From positions 1 to 64,000 of the forward strand of contig NZ_BLWI01000004.1 in the NCBI RefSeq assembly GCF_013282155.1: a stretch of 64,000 nt of DNA, written 5' to 3'. This document shows positions 18,316 through 27,674 of the stretch, one piece after another. Made by a program: the position numbers and the translations under genes. The DNA is from Sulfitobacter sp. HGT1 (GTDB lineage: Bacteria; Pseudomonadota; Alphaproteobacteria; Rhodobacterales; Rhodobacteraceae). Positions within the stretch are counted from its first letter, which is position 1. Every line of letters starts with the position of its first letter. Below the pieces are notes generated by a model. That model was not told the origin of the DNA and did not search any database. It worked only from the letters and a program-made list of their open reading frames with translations.

Positions 18316-19431
18316 ATGGCAAATCTGGTAATGACCGAAGACGAAACCATGCTGGCGGATGCCGCGCGGGGTTTTCTGGACAAATCCGCCCCCGTCAAAG
18401 CGTTCCGTGACCTGCGCGATGCGGGCAAAACCCACGATGCGAAGATGTGGAAAGAAATGGCCGATATGGGCTGGGCCGGCGTATTGGTGCCTGAATCTGC
18501 TGGCGGTTCCGATATGGGCCATGCCGCTGCGGGTGTGCTGGCACATGAAATGGGCAAGACCCTGGTCGTCAGCCCGTTTCTGTCGACCGCCGTGATCGCC
18601 GCGACTGCGCTGCGCAATGTCAGCGATGCACGGGCGGAGAAAGCTTTGGCTGCGATTGCGACGGGTGACGTGACCTATGCGCTTGCCGTTGACGAGACGC
18701 CCAAGTTCAACCCCGAAGCTGCGTCGATGGTGGCCACGCGCGAGGGCAACGGCTTCCGGCTGAGTGGTAAGAAAACATTTGTCGTGGATGGGGCGCTGGC
18801 AGATCGTTTGCTGGTGCTGGCTAAAACCGATGATGGTTTGACCCTGTTCGATATCCCCGCCGACCGCGCAGGCATCAATCGCACCGCGCAAAACATGATC
18901 GACGCACGGGATTCCGCGCGCATTGATTTTGATAACGTCGAAGCCACGGGCGAGGATGTGCTAGGTCAGGTCGATAGCGCGATGAGCGTGTTGAAGCCTG
19001 CGCTTGAAGCAGGTCAGGCAGCACTTGCTGCTGAAATGGCGGGCCTGTCTGCCGGTGCCTTCGGGATGACGGTCGCTTACCTGAAAGAGCGCAAGCAATT
19101 TGGCACTGTCATTGGCAATTTTCAGGCCTTGCAGCACCGCGCCGCCCATCTGTGGTGCGAGATCGAGGTGACGGCATCGGCGATCCTGAACGCAGGTCGC
19201 ATGCTGGACGAAGACCCTGATAACGCGACGATGGCCGTTTCACTGGCCAAGGCGCGGGCGACTTCGACAGCGCAGCTGGCGGTTCAGGAAGGTGTCCAGA
19301 TGCATGGCGGTATCGGCATGACCGACGCCTATGACATCGGATTTTACATGAAACGCGCCCGTGTGGGTGCCGAATGGCTCGGCGATTACGGCTATCACGC
19401 GGCCCAAGTCGCCAAGCACAGAGGATTTTAA
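18316..19431 (+). CDS. Acyl-CoA dehydrogenase family protein (second of a pair)
   Basis: A 371-residue acyl-CoA dehydrogenase. The C-terminal region holds RKQFGTVIGNFQALQHRAA and QMHGGIGMTDAYDI, both family signatures. The N-terminal half is more divergent than in the gene before it and lacks a clear YSEPGAGSD-like FAD segment, as expected for the less conserved partner of a heteromeric pair. It is 3 bases downstream of the first acyl-CoA dehydrogenase and 3 bases upstream of an SDR, so the genes are clearly cotranscribed. Confidence 0.89.
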   Translation: MANLVMTEDETMLADAARGFLDKSAPVKAFRDLRDAGKTHDAKMWKEMADMGWAGVLVPESAGGSDMGHAAAGVLAHEMGKTLVVSPFLSTAVIAATALRNVSDARAEKALAAIATGDVTYALAVDETPKFNPEAASMVATREGNGFRLSGKKTFVVDGALADRLLVLAKTDDGLTLFDIPADRAGINRTAQNMIDARDSARIDFDNVEATGEDVLGQVDSAMSVLKPALEAGQAALAAEMAGLSAGAFGMTVAYLKERKQFGTVIGNFQALQHRAAHLWCEIEVTASAILNAGRMLDEDPDNATMAVSLAKARATSTAQLAVQEGVQMHGGIGMTDAYDIGFYMKRARVGAEWLGDYGYHAAQVAKHRGF

Positions 19432-19434
19432 ACT

Positions 19435-20256
19435 ATGGATATCAATACACTTTTCGGCCTTGAAGGCAAAACCGCCCTTATTACCGGCGGGGCCACAGGT
19501 ATTGGCCGCATGGCTGCCGAAGCGCTGATCCGTGCGGGTGCGACTGTCTTGATCGCCAGCCGCAAGGGGGACGCCTGCGAGGCCGTCGCCGCAGAGCTGA
19601 ACGCGATGGGTGCCAGCGGTAAAGCCATCGGTTTTGCCGGCGATGTCGGCACCGAAGCGGGGGTCGATGCCATGGTCGAGGCGGTAAAGGCGCGCACGGA
19701 TCGCCTTGATATCCTGATGAATAACGCGGGCATTACATGGGGTGCGCCCTTGGGGGATTTCCCGTTCAAGGCATGGGAAAAGGTGATGGCGGTGAATGTC
19801 GCGGGTCTGTTCGACCTGACGCAAAAACTGCTGCCCATGCTCAAGAAACACGCGACCATCGAAGACCCTGCACGGGTTGTGAATGTGGGCTCGGTCATGG
19901 GTGAACGCGAGATGGGCGATGGGGCCTATAGCTATTCCGCGTCCAAGGCCGCCGTGATCCACCTGAGCAAGATTTTGGCAAAGGAACTGGCGGGTGATGC
20001 GATCACCGTCAACGCCTTGGCACCGGGTCCGTTTGTGTCGCGCATGACCGCCTTTGCCACCCATGACGAAGACATGCGCAGCAAGGTCGGCGAAGATGTG
20101 CCGCTGCGTCGCGTGGGTACGGATACTGACATCGCGGGCTGTATGCTGTTTCTTTGTGGGATCGGCGGGGCCTATGTTACGGGCGCTGTCATTCCGGTGA
20201 GCGGCGGCATCAATGTGATGAGCGGGCCGAACATCTTTGAACAAGCATTGCATTAA
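19435..20256 (+). CDS. SDR family oxidoreductase
   Basis: A 273-residue classical short-chain dehydrogenase. The cofactor loop is TGGATGIGR near residue 17, followed by NNAGITWG and the active-site YSYSASKAA (Tyr-x-x-x-Lys). It most likely oxidises or reduces a 3-hydroxyacyl-CoA or other alcohol intermediate made by the flanking acyl-CoA dehydrogenases. The residues after strand 2 (ASRKGD) would suit NADP, but this is a weak inference. Confidence 0.89.
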   Translation: MDINTLFGLEGKTALITGGATGIGRMAAEALIRAGATVLIASRKGDACEAVAAELNAMGASGKAIGFAGDVGTEAGVDAMVEAVKARTDRLDILMNNAGITWGAPLGDFPFKAWEKVMAVNVAGLFDLTQKLLPMLKKHATIEDPARVVNVGSVMGEREMGDGAYSYSASKAAVIHLSKILAKELAGDAITVNALAPGPFVSRMTAFATHDEDMRSKVGEDVPLRRVGTDTDIAGCMLFLCGIGGAYVTGAVIPVSGGINVMSGPNIFEQALH

Positions 20257-20262
20257 GGGGCT

Positions 20263-21192
20263 ATGATGGACATCCGATTTGATAACCGCGTGGCGATTGT
20301 AACAGGCGCTGGTACCGGTCTTGGCCGCAGCCACGCCTTGGGGCTGGCCGCGCGTGGTGCCCGCGTTATGGTTAACGACCTTGGCGTAACAACAGACGGG
20401 CAGGGGGCATCATCCACCGCCGCCGAAGCCGTTGCGCAGGAAATCCGCGATGCGGGTGGCGAGGCGATGGCACACGGTTGCGATGTGTCGGACGAGGCAG
20501 GCGTCGCCGATATGGTCGCAAAGGTCATGGAGGCATGGGGCCGCATTGATATCGTGGTCAACAACGCCGGTATCTTGCGCGACAAGACGTTCTCCAAGAT
20601 GGAGATGTCGGATTTCCGTAAGGTCGTCGATGTGCACCTGATCGGTTCTGCCAATGTCACCCACGCGTGCTGGCCGATCATGCGCCAACAGAAATACGGT
20701 CGCATCGTGCTGACCTCGTCGGCGTCGGGCCTTTATGGCAACTTTGGCCAGTCCAACTATGGCGCGGCCAAGGCGGCGATGATGGGGTTGATGAACGTGC
20801 TGCATCTGGAAGGCGCGCGCGACAACATCCGCGTCAACACGCTGGCCCCCACGGCTGCAACACGGATGACCGCCGATCTGCTGCCCGAACAGGCGCAGGA
20901 GTTGCTGGCCCCCGAAACCATCACACCCGGCTTGCTGTATCTGGTCAGCGAAGACGGCCCCAGCCGGGTGATCCTGGGTGCGGGTGCGGGCAGCTTTGCC
21001 CAAACGCGTGTCTATGAAACCGAAGGCGTGACCTTGACCGGCGATGACAATACCCCCGAAGGTGTTGCCGCAGCTTTTGACAAAATTACCGACGCGGCAG
21101 GCCAGCAAGAGCTGACCGATGCCTTTAGCCAAACCAAGAAATACGCTCTGAATGCAGCCAAGGCTCAAGGTCTTGATCTGGATTGGGGCTAA
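20263..21192 (+). CDS. SDR family oxidoreductase, MFE-2-type 3-hydroxyacyl-CoA dehydrogenase-like
   Basis: A 309-residue short-chain dehydrogenase with TGAGTGLGRSHALGLAARGA, then VNDLG (Asp favouring NAD), NNAGILRDK, and the catalytic SNYGAAKAA. This pattern is typical of the (R)-3-hydroxyacyl-CoA dehydrogenase domain of peroxisomal multifunctional enzyme type 2. A C-terminal extension (residues ~245-309) follows the usual SDR core. The MaoC hydratase nearby (14505-14975) could supply R-configured substrates. Two ATGs lie together at 20263; either could start it. Confidence 0.87.
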   Translation: MMDIRFDNRVAIVTGAGTGLGRSHALGLAARGARVMVNDLGVTTDGQGASSTAAEAVAQEIRDAGGEAMAHGCDVSDEAGVADMVAKVMEAWGRIDIVVNNAGILRDKTFSKMEMSDFRKVVDVHLIGSANVTHACWPIMRQQKYGRIVLTSSASGLYGNFGQSNYGAAKAAMMGLMNVLHLEGARDNIRVNTLAPTAATRMTADLLPEQAQELLAPETITPGLLYLVSEDGPSRVILGAGAGSFAQTRVYETEGVTLTGDDNTPEGVAAAFDKITDAAGQQELTDAFSQTKKYALNAAKAQGLDLDWG

Positions 21193-21219
21193 GAAACTAA
21201 ATTTTAAAGGGAGATCACC

Positions 21220-22416
21220 ATGCGTGACGCAGTAATCGTATCAACGGCCCGTACCCCGATTGGCAAAGCCTATCGCGGTGCGTTCAACAACACGACACCT
21301 CAGGAACTGGCAGGTCATGCCATCGCCCACGCGGTGAAACGTGCTGGCGTAGACATGTCTGAAATTCAGGATTGCATCATCGGTGCCGCGCTTCAGCAAG
21401 GCCACTCCGGTGGTAACATCGCGCGTCAGGCGGCGATCCGTGCGGGTCTGCCCGTGACCGTTGCGGGCATGTCGCTGGACCGTCAATGTGCCTCTGGCAT
21501 GATGGCGATTGCGACGGCGGCCAAGCAGGTTATCACCGACGGCATGGATGTTGTCATTGGCGGCGGTGTCGAAAGCATTTCGATGGTGCAAACACCTGAA
21601 ATGCGCGTGAAAGCCGACAGCTGGATCAAAGAGCACAAGCCCGAACTGTACATGACCATGCTCGAAACAGCCGAGACCGTGGCCGAACGGTACAACGTCA
21701 GCCGCGAGCGTCAGGACGAATATGCAGCCCGTTCGCAAGAACTGACCCACCTGGCCCAGGAAGCAGGCAAGTTCGACGACGAGATCGTGCCTCTGACCTC
21801 CAAGATGCTGGTTCAGAACAAAGAAACCAAAGAGATTTCCGAGCACGAAGTCACGCTGGAAAAAGACGAGGGCAACCGCCCCGGCACATCCGCTGAAAGC
21901 CTTGCCGGCCTCAAGCCCGTGCATTCCGACGGTATTCACATCAAAGAAGGCAAGTTCATCACCGCTGGTAACGCATCCCAGTTGAGCGATGGCGCATCGG
22001 CGACCGTGATCATGGAAGCCAAAAAGGCCGAGAAAATGGGCCTGCAGCCTTTGGGCCGTTACATGGGTGTGATGGCCGCCGGCTGTGAGCCCGACGAAAT
22101 GGGTATCGGCCCGATCTATGCCGTGCCACCGCTGTTGAAAGCCCATGGCCTCAAGATCGAAGACATCGGTCTGTGGGAATTGAACGAAGCCTTCGCGGTT
22201 CAGGTGATCCAGTCGCGTGACGTGTTGGGCATTCCTGACGAATTGCTGAACGTGAACGGCGGCGCGATTTCCATCGGTCACCCTTACGGCATGTCGGGCG
22301 CACGCATGGTTGGCCACGCGCTGATCGAAGGCAAGCGTCGCGGTGCCAAATACGTTGTCTGCACCATGTGTGTCGGCGGCGGCATGGGTGCTGCTGGCCT
22401 GTTCGAGGTTCTGTAA
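21220..22416 (+). CDS. Acetyl-CoA acyltransferase (thiolase)
   Basis: A 398-residue thiolase that cleaves 3-ketoacyl-CoA to acetyl- or propionyl-CoA and a shortened acyl-CoA. The nucleophile Cys90 is in LDRQCASGM, His354 in [11 protein letters not shown], and the second catalytic Cys384 in [13 protein letters not shown]. The start has AAGGGAG upstream. Its place after two acyl-CoA dehydrogenases and two SDRs completes a beta-oxidation-like cycle apart from the hydratase step, which MaoC or a crotonase encoded elsewhere in the window could supply. Confidence 0.93.
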   Translation: MRDAVIVSTARTPIGKAYRGAFNNTTPQELAGHAIAHAVKRAGVDMSEIQDCIIGAALQQGHSGGNIARQAAIRAGLPVTVAGMSLDRQCASGMMAIATAAKQVITDGMDVVIGGGVESISMVQTPEMRVKADSWIKEHKPELYMTMLETAETVAERYNVSRERQDEYAARSQELTHLAQEAGKFDDEIVPLTSKMLVQNKETKEISEHEVTLEKDEGNRPGTSAESLAGLKPVHSDGIHIKEGKFITAGNASQLSDGASATVIMEAKKAEKMGLQPLGRYMGVMAAGCEPDEMGIGPIYAVPPLLKAHGLKIEDIGLWELNEAFAVQVIQSRDVLGIPDELLNVNGGAISIGHPYGMSGARMVGHALIEGKRRGAKYVVCTMCVGGGMGAAGLFEVL

Positions 22417-22422
22417 GCAATC

Positions 22423-23070
22423 ATGGGAGAGCTTTTGGTCATCCGCCACGGGCAGGCGTCTTTCGGGGCTGACAACTATGACAAGTTGTCGGATCTCGGG
22501 CACCGGCAATCTGCGGCGGTTGGTCAGGCCCTTCGTGACATGGGATGGGTGCCGGATCGTACGATCACCGGCACCCTGACCCGCCAAAAAGAAACGCTTG
22601 CCTCGATGGGTTTCGAGGCGGGCGAAGAACACGCAGGGTTCAATGAATACGACTTTCAGGACTTGCTGAATGCCCGCTACAAAGGCGATGTACCTGAGCT
22701 GGTTAAAGGCGACCGCAAGGTTCATTTTCGCACCCTGCGCGAGACGGTTTTTCAATGGCAGGCCGATGAGATCGAAAACCCGTCGGAAAGCTGGGGCACC
22801 TTTACCGGCCGTGTCGAGGCTGCGCGTCTTGCCGCTTGTGCCGTTGGGGCCGACCGCGTGCTGGCTGTTAGCTCTGGCGGGGTGATCGGGCAATTGACAG
22901 CGGCATCACTGAGCGCGCCGGACAAGATGATGATGACCCTGAACCTCCAGATCAAGAACACGTCGATCACCAAATTTGTTTTCACCAACACCGCGTTTTT
23001 TCTGCATGAATTCAACGCAACACCGCATATGATGTCCGGCGACGCCGCTGGCATGTTGACCTATAGTTAA
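22423..23070 (+). CDS. Histidine phosphatase family protein
   Basis: A 215-residue member of the phosphoglycerate-mutase-like superfamily, with the phospho-acceptor motif Arg8-His9-Gly10 (VIRHGQASF) and a later SSGGVIGQL segment. It may remove phosphate from a small metabolite. It lies 6 bases after the thiolase and 11 bases before an ACAD10-type phosphotransferase, so one operon carries both a kinase-like and a phosphatase-like gene with acyl-CoA enzymes. That suggests a role with phosphorylated acyl intermediates, or simple repair; neither is proven. Confidence 0.87.
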   Translation: MGELLVIRHGQASFGADNYDKLSDLGHRQSAAVGQALRDMGWVPDRTITGTLTRQKETLASMGFEAGEEHAGFNEYDFQDLLNARYKGDVPELVKGDRKVHFRTLRETVFQWQADEIENPSESWGTFTGRVEAARLAACAVGADRVLAVSSGGVIGQLTAASLSAPDKMMMTLNLQIKNTSITKFVFTNTAFFLHEFNATPHMMSGDAAGMLTYS

Positions 23071-23081
23071 GGGATGAACTC

Positions 23082-24113
23082 ATGAGTACGGACACGCAAA
23101 CGCTCGATATTCCAAAGGTCACTGCCTATCTGGAAAAACACCTGGACGGGTTTGAAGGCCCGCTTGAGGTGAGCAAATTTCAGGCCGGCCAGTCGAACCC
23201 GACTTTCCTTTTGAAAACACCCAGCCGCAACTTTGTGCTGCGCCGCAAACCGCCAGGGGTTTTGCTGAAATCCGCCCATGCGGTCGACCGTGAATTCCGT
23301 GTGCAAAAGGCCTTGCAAGACACAGATGTGCCGGTGTCAAAGATGCATTTGCTGTGCGAAGACGACGATGTGATCGGGTCGGCGTTTTATATCATGGACC
23401 ATGTTGACGGGCGAAATTTCATGGACCCGCGGATGCCGGGCGAAACCAACGAAACCCGCGCCGGGATCATGGATGAAATGAACCGCGTGCTGGCGGCCCT
23501 GCACGAGGTCGATATCAATGCAGTCGGGCTGGCGGATTACGGCCCTCCCGGCAATTATTACGAACGTCAGGTCGGGCGCTGGACCAAACAGTACCGCGCG
23601 TCCGAAACCGAAGACCAGCCCGCAATGAACGAGCTGATTGAGCGTCTGACCGCCAGCATTCCGGCGGATGACGGCCAGCGCACGCTGGTGCATGGCGATT
23701 ACCGTATCGACAACATGATGTTTGAAAAGAACGGCACGAAATGTCTGGCCGTGCTGGATTGGGAGCTGTCGACGATCGGCCACCCTTACGCCGATCTGGC
23801 CGCCGTTATCATGCAATGGCAGATGCCCGCAGGCCCCGAAGGCCGCGGTTTCGGCGGCGCGGATCGCAAAACGCTTGGCGTGCCGACGGATGAAGAGTTT
23901 ATCGCAAAATATTGCGAGCGCCGTGGCCTGAAAGACATTGATAACTTTGGCTTCTATCTGGCGTTTTGTTTCTTCCGCATGGCGGCGATCATTCAGGGTG
24001 TGCTAAAGCGCGCGCTGGATGGTAACGCGTCGAACCCCGAACGCGCGATGAAGGTCGGGGCCTATGTGCCGGTCTTTGCGGCCAACGGTTTGAAAGCATT
24101 GGATAGCAAATAA
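23082..24113 (+). CDS. Phosphotransferase family protein (ACAD10/LvaA-type kinase domain)
   Basis: A 343-residue aminoglycoside-phosphotransferase-fold protein. Conserved kinase residues are in LVHGDYRIDNMMF (catalytic loop, Asp) and LDWELSTIGHPYADLA (metal-binding Asp). It belongs with the kinase domain found in mammalian ACAD10/11 and with bacterial LvaA, which phosphorylate the 4-hydroxyl of 4-hydroxyacyl-CoAs so that an acyl-CoA dehydrogenase partner can rearrange them. A dehydrogenase of the ACAD10/11 type is encoded at 37605-38918. The antibiotic-resistance name of the fold does not apply. Substrate assignment is inference. Confidence 0.85.
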   Translation: MSTDTQTLDIPKVTAYLEKHLDGFEGPLEVSKFQAGQSNPTFLLKTPSRNFVLRRKPPGVLLKSAHAVDREFRVQKALQDTDVPVSKMHLLCEDDDVIGSAFYIMDHVDGRNFMDPRMPGETNETRAGIMDEMNRVLAALHEVDINAVGLADYGPPGNYYERQVGRWTKQYRASETEDQPAMNELIERLTASIPADDGQRTLVHGDYRIDNMMFEKNGTKCLAVLDWELSTIGHPYADLAAVIMQWQMPAGPEGRGFGGADRKTLGVPTDEEFIAKYCERRGLKDIDNFGFYLAFCFFRMAAIIQGVLKRALDGNASNPERAMKVGAYVPVFAANGLKALDSK

Positions 24114-24114
24114 G

Positions 24115-24912
24115 ATGGCAAACCACGAGTTCGCGACCGACCCGTCAGAGGCAAAGGATAGAAACTTTGTCACGGCTTTGGCGCGTGGGCTTGACGTTTT
24201 GCGGTGTTTTCGTGCCAATGAATCGGCCCTGACGAACACCGATTTCTCAGAACGAACGGGGCTGCCAAAGGCGACGGTATCACGGCTGACCCATACGCTG
24301 TGCGAGCTTGACTATCTTGTCGTTGATCCGCGTACGGGCACCTACCGTTTGGGCGCGGGGGTCCTGCAATTAGGTTTTGGTGTGTTGACCAGCATGGAAA
24401 TCGGCGACCGTGCTGGCGAAGAAATGAAGGCGCTGCGCGACGGCCCGAATTCCTATATCACCGTCGCCATAGGAGAGCCGTACCGGCTGGATGTGGTCTA
24501 TGTCTGTACCAAGCGGTCCCGCGAGGACGTGGCGCTGCAAATGCGGGTCGGGTCCCGTTTGCCATTGTTTGATTCCGCCATCGGGCGGGCCATCATGGTC
24601 GGCATGGACGACGTCATGCGCGAGCGGTCCTTTGCGATCGCTGCGCAGACTGATCCCGAATTAGAGGCGCGCGGGCGGGCAAGCTATGCCGCTGCTGTGA
24701 CGGAGTTTGCGGAAAAAGGGTTCTGTTCCAGCTATGGGGACTGGCGGCCTGATGTGAATGGCATCGCGGTGCCCGTGTTTTCGCCAAACGGATCGATTGT
24801 TTACGGCCTGAACATTGGCGGCCCGGCATTTCACGTCAAGAAAAAGCAGCTTGAGACAGTCTATGCGAAACGTCTGATCAAAGCGGCGGAAGCCATCAGC
24901 ATCCGGTACTGA
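24115..24912 (+). CDS. IclR family transcriptional regulator
   Basis: A 265-residue regulator with an N-terminal winged helix (TDFSERTGLPKATVSRLTHTL, residues ~40-62) and a C-terminal ligand-binding GAF-like domain (ISIRY at the extreme end). It begins 1 base after the phosphotransferase stop, so it is the last gene of the acyl-CoA operon. It probably responds to an aromatic or short organic acid and controls this operon, the ABC importer just downstream, or both. The 478-base gap after it contains several symmetrical sites. Confidence 0.9.
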   Translation: MANHEFATDPSEAKDRNFVTALARGLDVLRCFRANESALTNTDFSERTGLPKATVSRLTHTLCELDYLVVDPRTGTYRLGAGVLQLGFGVLTSMEIGDRAGEEMKALRDGPNSYITVAIGEPYRLDVVYVCTKRSREDVALQMRVGSRLPLFDSAIGRAIMVGMDDVMRERSFAIAAQTDPELEARGRASYAAAVTEFAEKGFCSSYGDWRPDVNGIAVPVFSPNGSIVYGLNIGGPAFHVKKKQLETVYAKRLIKAAEAISIRY

Positions 24913-25390
24913 CCCCCGGACCTTTGCAGAACAATTACTGTTCAGAATCAATTTACAACGCGTCGGGGCCTCTCTTGCGGCGGGTTTTGTGTCGCATTGC
25001 GAACCACATACCGGATTCCACGACAATCAATCTGCACACCTGCAAAAAAGTGACGTAAGGGCAAAAAAAATTGCTGGATCAATCCTGCCGGACAATTGTC
25101 AGGATGCCGTCTATTTTGGATGCAAATATGCAAATTTTGGACTTTCTGAAAATCACATAAGTTACAAGATGTTAGCGGGTATATTGCTTTGAAATTGGGC
25201 GGAGCGTCCAAAATTGCGCAGATCTTGGGCACGAGAAAGGCAGCGCAACATATGACATAACTTGGCCCCGTTTGCCGCAACTTTTGAACAGAGGCGCTTG
25301 ACAATGGAGGCCATTATGCAAGGCTTCGGCCAAGGCTTGGCATTCAAAAAAATCGCATCAAAGCGCCGGGCCGTCCTTGGGAGGATTAAA
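24913..25390 (+). promoter_or_regulatory. 478-base gap: regulatory region before the ABC importer
   Basis: No credible gene. It is AT-rich in the middle. Visible elements are GAACA-N5-TGTTC (24929-24943), a nested palindrome with arms ATCCTG/CAGGAT (25082-25105) around GACAATTGTC, a tandem ATGCAAAT repeat (25120-25135), and a TTGACA at 25298-25303 without a good partner -10. The gap probably carries the promoter and regulator sites of the binding-protein gene. The start at 25391 is set by GGGAGG just before it. Confidence 0.5.
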
Positions 25391-26635
25391 ATGAAAAATA
25401 TCACTAAACTGGGCGCGGTTTCTGCGCTTTCTTTGGTCTTGGGCGCAAGCGCAGCCTTTGCCGAAAACATCAAAATTGCATTTATCGACCCACTGTCCGG
25501 CCCGTTTGCAAGCACCGGCACAAATGGTCTGCACCAGTTCGAATTCGCTGCTGACTATATGGTCAACGCGAAAGGCGGTCTGCTCGGCGGCGACCAAATG
25601 GAAATCGTTGCATTTGATAACAAAATCAGCCCGAAAGAATCGCTGATCCAGCTTCAGGTCGCGATCGACCAGGGCATTCGCTATATTGCACAGGGTAACT
25701 CCTCGGGTGTTGCGAACGCGCTGACCGAAGCCGTCGACAAGCACAACAAACGCAACCCCGACAGCCGTGTTCTGTTCCTGAACTACGCCGCTGTTGACCC
25801 GGCCCTGACAAACGAAAAGTGTAACTTCTGGCATTTCCGTTTTGACGCCAACGCCGACATCAAAATGGACGCATTGACCGATGTTATCGCGCAAGACGAA
25901 GGCATCAAAAAAGTATACCTGATCGGTCAGGACTATTCCTTTGGTAAGGCCGTTGCCGCTGCTGCAAACAAGATGCTCGGTGAAAAGCGCCCCGACATCG
26001 AAATCGTTGGCGACGAACTGCACCCAATCGGCAAGGTTAAGGACTTCACGCCTTACGCCCGCAAAATCGTATCCTCGGGTGCCGATGCGGTTATCACCGG
26101 TAACTGGGGCGCAGACATGCTGGGTCTGGGTAAGTCAGTCATCGAAAACGGCTTTACCGGCCCGATCTACACCTACTACGCAGCTGGTTCCGGTATCACG
26201 GGTGCATTCGGCGAAAGCGGCAAGGGTCGCATCCGTTTGATTTCCCAAGGTGGGATCAACCCGATCGCAACCGATGAAGCACGTGCGACATATGAAGCGT
26301 TCGAGGCGAAATACCCTGAAGGCAACATCGACCAAAGCCGTATCTTCAACGTTATCGGCATGCTGGCCGAAGCGATCACCGAAGCGGGCACCGCAACTGA
26401 CGTTGTAGCGGTTGCGAGCAAGCTGGAAGGTATGGAGTATGACAGCATGTGGGGCGGCAAGATCTTTATGCGCCCACAGGATCACCAAGCGATCCAGGAC
26501 ATGCATGTTGGTGTTCACACGAACGAAGGCCTCGACTTTGATTATGACAACTCCGGCTTCGGTGTTCTGACAGAATCGACAGTTGAAATGGCATCGATGG
26601 ACAGCCCAACAACCTGCGAAATGAAGCGCCCTTAA
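25391..26635 (+). CDS. Branched-chain amino acid-type ABC transporter, substrate-binding protein
   Basis: A 414-residue periplasmic binding protein (type I fold, LivJ/LivK-like). A signal peptide covers residues 1-24 (KLGAVSALSLVLGASAAFA, cleaved before ENIKIAF), followed by IDPLSGPFASTGTNG. The ATG at 25391 with GGGAGG before it is preferred over the longer frame from 25262, which would bury the signal peptide. It is followed by a hairpin and then the two permease and two ATPase genes. Family members carry amino acids, amides, urea or aromatic acids, so the ligand cannot be named; the acyl-CoA context hints at an organic acid. Confidence 0.9.
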   Translation: MKNITKLGAVSALSLVLGASAAFAENIKIAFIDPLSGPFASTGTNGLHQFEFAADYMVNAKGGLLGGDQMEIVAFDNKISPKESLIQLQVAIDQGIRYIAQGNSSGVANALTEAVDKHNKRNPDSRVLFLNYAAVDPALTNEKCNFWHFRFDANADIKMDALTDVIAQDEGIKKVYLIGQDYSFGKAVAAAANKMLGEKRPDIEIVGDELHPIGKVKDFTPYARKIVSSGADAVITGNWGADMLGLGKSVIENGFTGPIYTYYAAGSGITGAFGESGKGRIRLISQGGINPIATDEARATYEAFEAKYPEGNIDQSRIFNVIGMLAEAITEAGTATDVVAVASKLEGMEYDSMWGGKIFMRPQDHQAIQDMHVGVHTNEGLDFDYDNSGFGVLTESTVEMASMDSPTTCEMKRP

Positions 26636-26647
26636 CCCGCGTTTTGA

Positions 26648-26682
26648 CGGCCCGTCGGGAAGACCCTGGCGGGCCGATTTTC
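26648..26682 (+). terminator. Intercistronic hairpin (attenuator-like)
   Basis: CGGCCCG (26648-26654) pairs with CGGGCCG (26670-26676), with an inner GGG/CCC pairing and a following T-rich tract. Placed between the binding-protein gene and its permease, it would favour higher expression of the binding protein, by partial termination or by protecting its message. Confidence 0.6.
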
Positions 26683-26717
26683 TCTGATATTCACCACCAC
26701 TCTACTGGAGGGGCCTA

Positions 26718-27674
26718 ATGGACCTCATTCTCGTCAATCTGATCGACGGGCTGGTAACTGGATTGCTGTTGTTCATGCTCTCCGCCGGTCTGACCCTAAT
26801 TTTCTCGATGATGGGTGTTTTGAACTTTGCCCATGCCAGCTTTTACATGCTGGGCGCATACTTCGCTTACCAGATCAGCCTAGCGCTTGGTTTCTGGATG
26901 GGGCTTTTGATAGCGCCAATTGTGGTGGGTGTGCTGGGTGCCGGTGTTGAACGCTATGGCCTGCGCCGCGTTCACCAATATGGCCACGTACCCGAACTGA
27001 TCTTCACCTTTGGTCTGGCTTTGCTGATCGAAGAAATGGTGCAATTCATCTGGGGCAAGAACCAGATGGCTTATTCGGTACCCGAAGTGTTGAACTTCAC
27101 CGCCTTCGCCATCTCTGGCAACTCCATCCCTGCGTATAAAATCTTTATGATCTTCATCTCGGTCGCGATCTTTATTGGTCTGCTGTATATTCTGACCAAG
27201 ACCCGCGTTGGTATGATCATTCAGGCCGCGCTAAGCTATCCTCGCACAGTCGAGGCATTGGGCCATAACGTTCCATTGATCTTTATGGGTGTGTTTGGCG
27301 TCGGGACGGCACTTGCCGGATTGGCTGGCGTTATTGCCGGCCCTGTCCTTGGCACCTTCCCCGGCATGGCTTTTGTGCTTGGGTCTATCGTGTTTGTGAC
27401 AATTGTGATCGGCGGACTTGGGTCCCTTTGGGGCGCTTTGGTTGCATCCCTGCTGATCGGTTGGATCACGACCTTTGCCAAATCCTATAACATCGAAATG
27501 GAAGACGTGCTGAACGCCATCGGGATTTCAACACCTGAAAACCTGAGCGACAGCGTCTTTCGCGATTTCTGGAGCCTCACAAGCCCGCAGATCGCTGATA
27601 TTCTACCCTATATCCTGATGGTGCTGATCCTTATCTTCCGCCCAGCAGGTCTTTTCGGAAAGCGCCAGTCATGA
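26718..27674 (+). CDS. Branched-chain amino acid-type ABC transporter permease (LivH-like)
   Basis: A 318-residue integral membrane protein with about eight hydrophobic helices. The LivH signature GLTLIFSMMGVLNFAHASFYMLGAY is near the N-terminus, and GGLGSLWGALVASLLIG follows in the second half. It forms half of the inner-membrane channel with the LivM-like protein encoded next. The ribosome site is GGAGG before the ATG. It overlaps the next gene by 4 bases. Confidence 0.92.
   Translation: MDLILVNLIDGLVTGLLLFMLSAGLTLIFSMMGVLNFAHASFYMLGAYFAYQISLALGFWMGLLIAPIVVGVLGAGVERYGLRRVHQYGHVPELIFTFGLALLIEEMVQFIWGKNQMAYSVPEVLNFTAFAISGNSIPAYKIFMIFISVAIFIGLLYILTKTRVGMIIQAALSYPRTVEALGHNVPLIFMGVFGVGTALAGLAGVIAGPVLGTFPGMAFVLGSIVFVTIVIGGLGSLWGALVASLLIGWITTFAKSYNIEMEDVLNAIGISTPENLSDSVFRDFWSLTSPQIADILPYILMVLILIFRPAGLFGKRQS

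Noticed and set aside
21241..22893. 550-codon open frame on the minus strand
   Set aside because: It is antisense to the thiolase and histidine phosphatase, which have complete catalytic motifs. Its translation is low-complexity and family-less; long antisense frames are common in GC-rich genes.
25298..25330. TTGACA promoter close to the first importer gene
   Set aside because: No reasonable -10 box follows at 16-18 bases. It may be chance.
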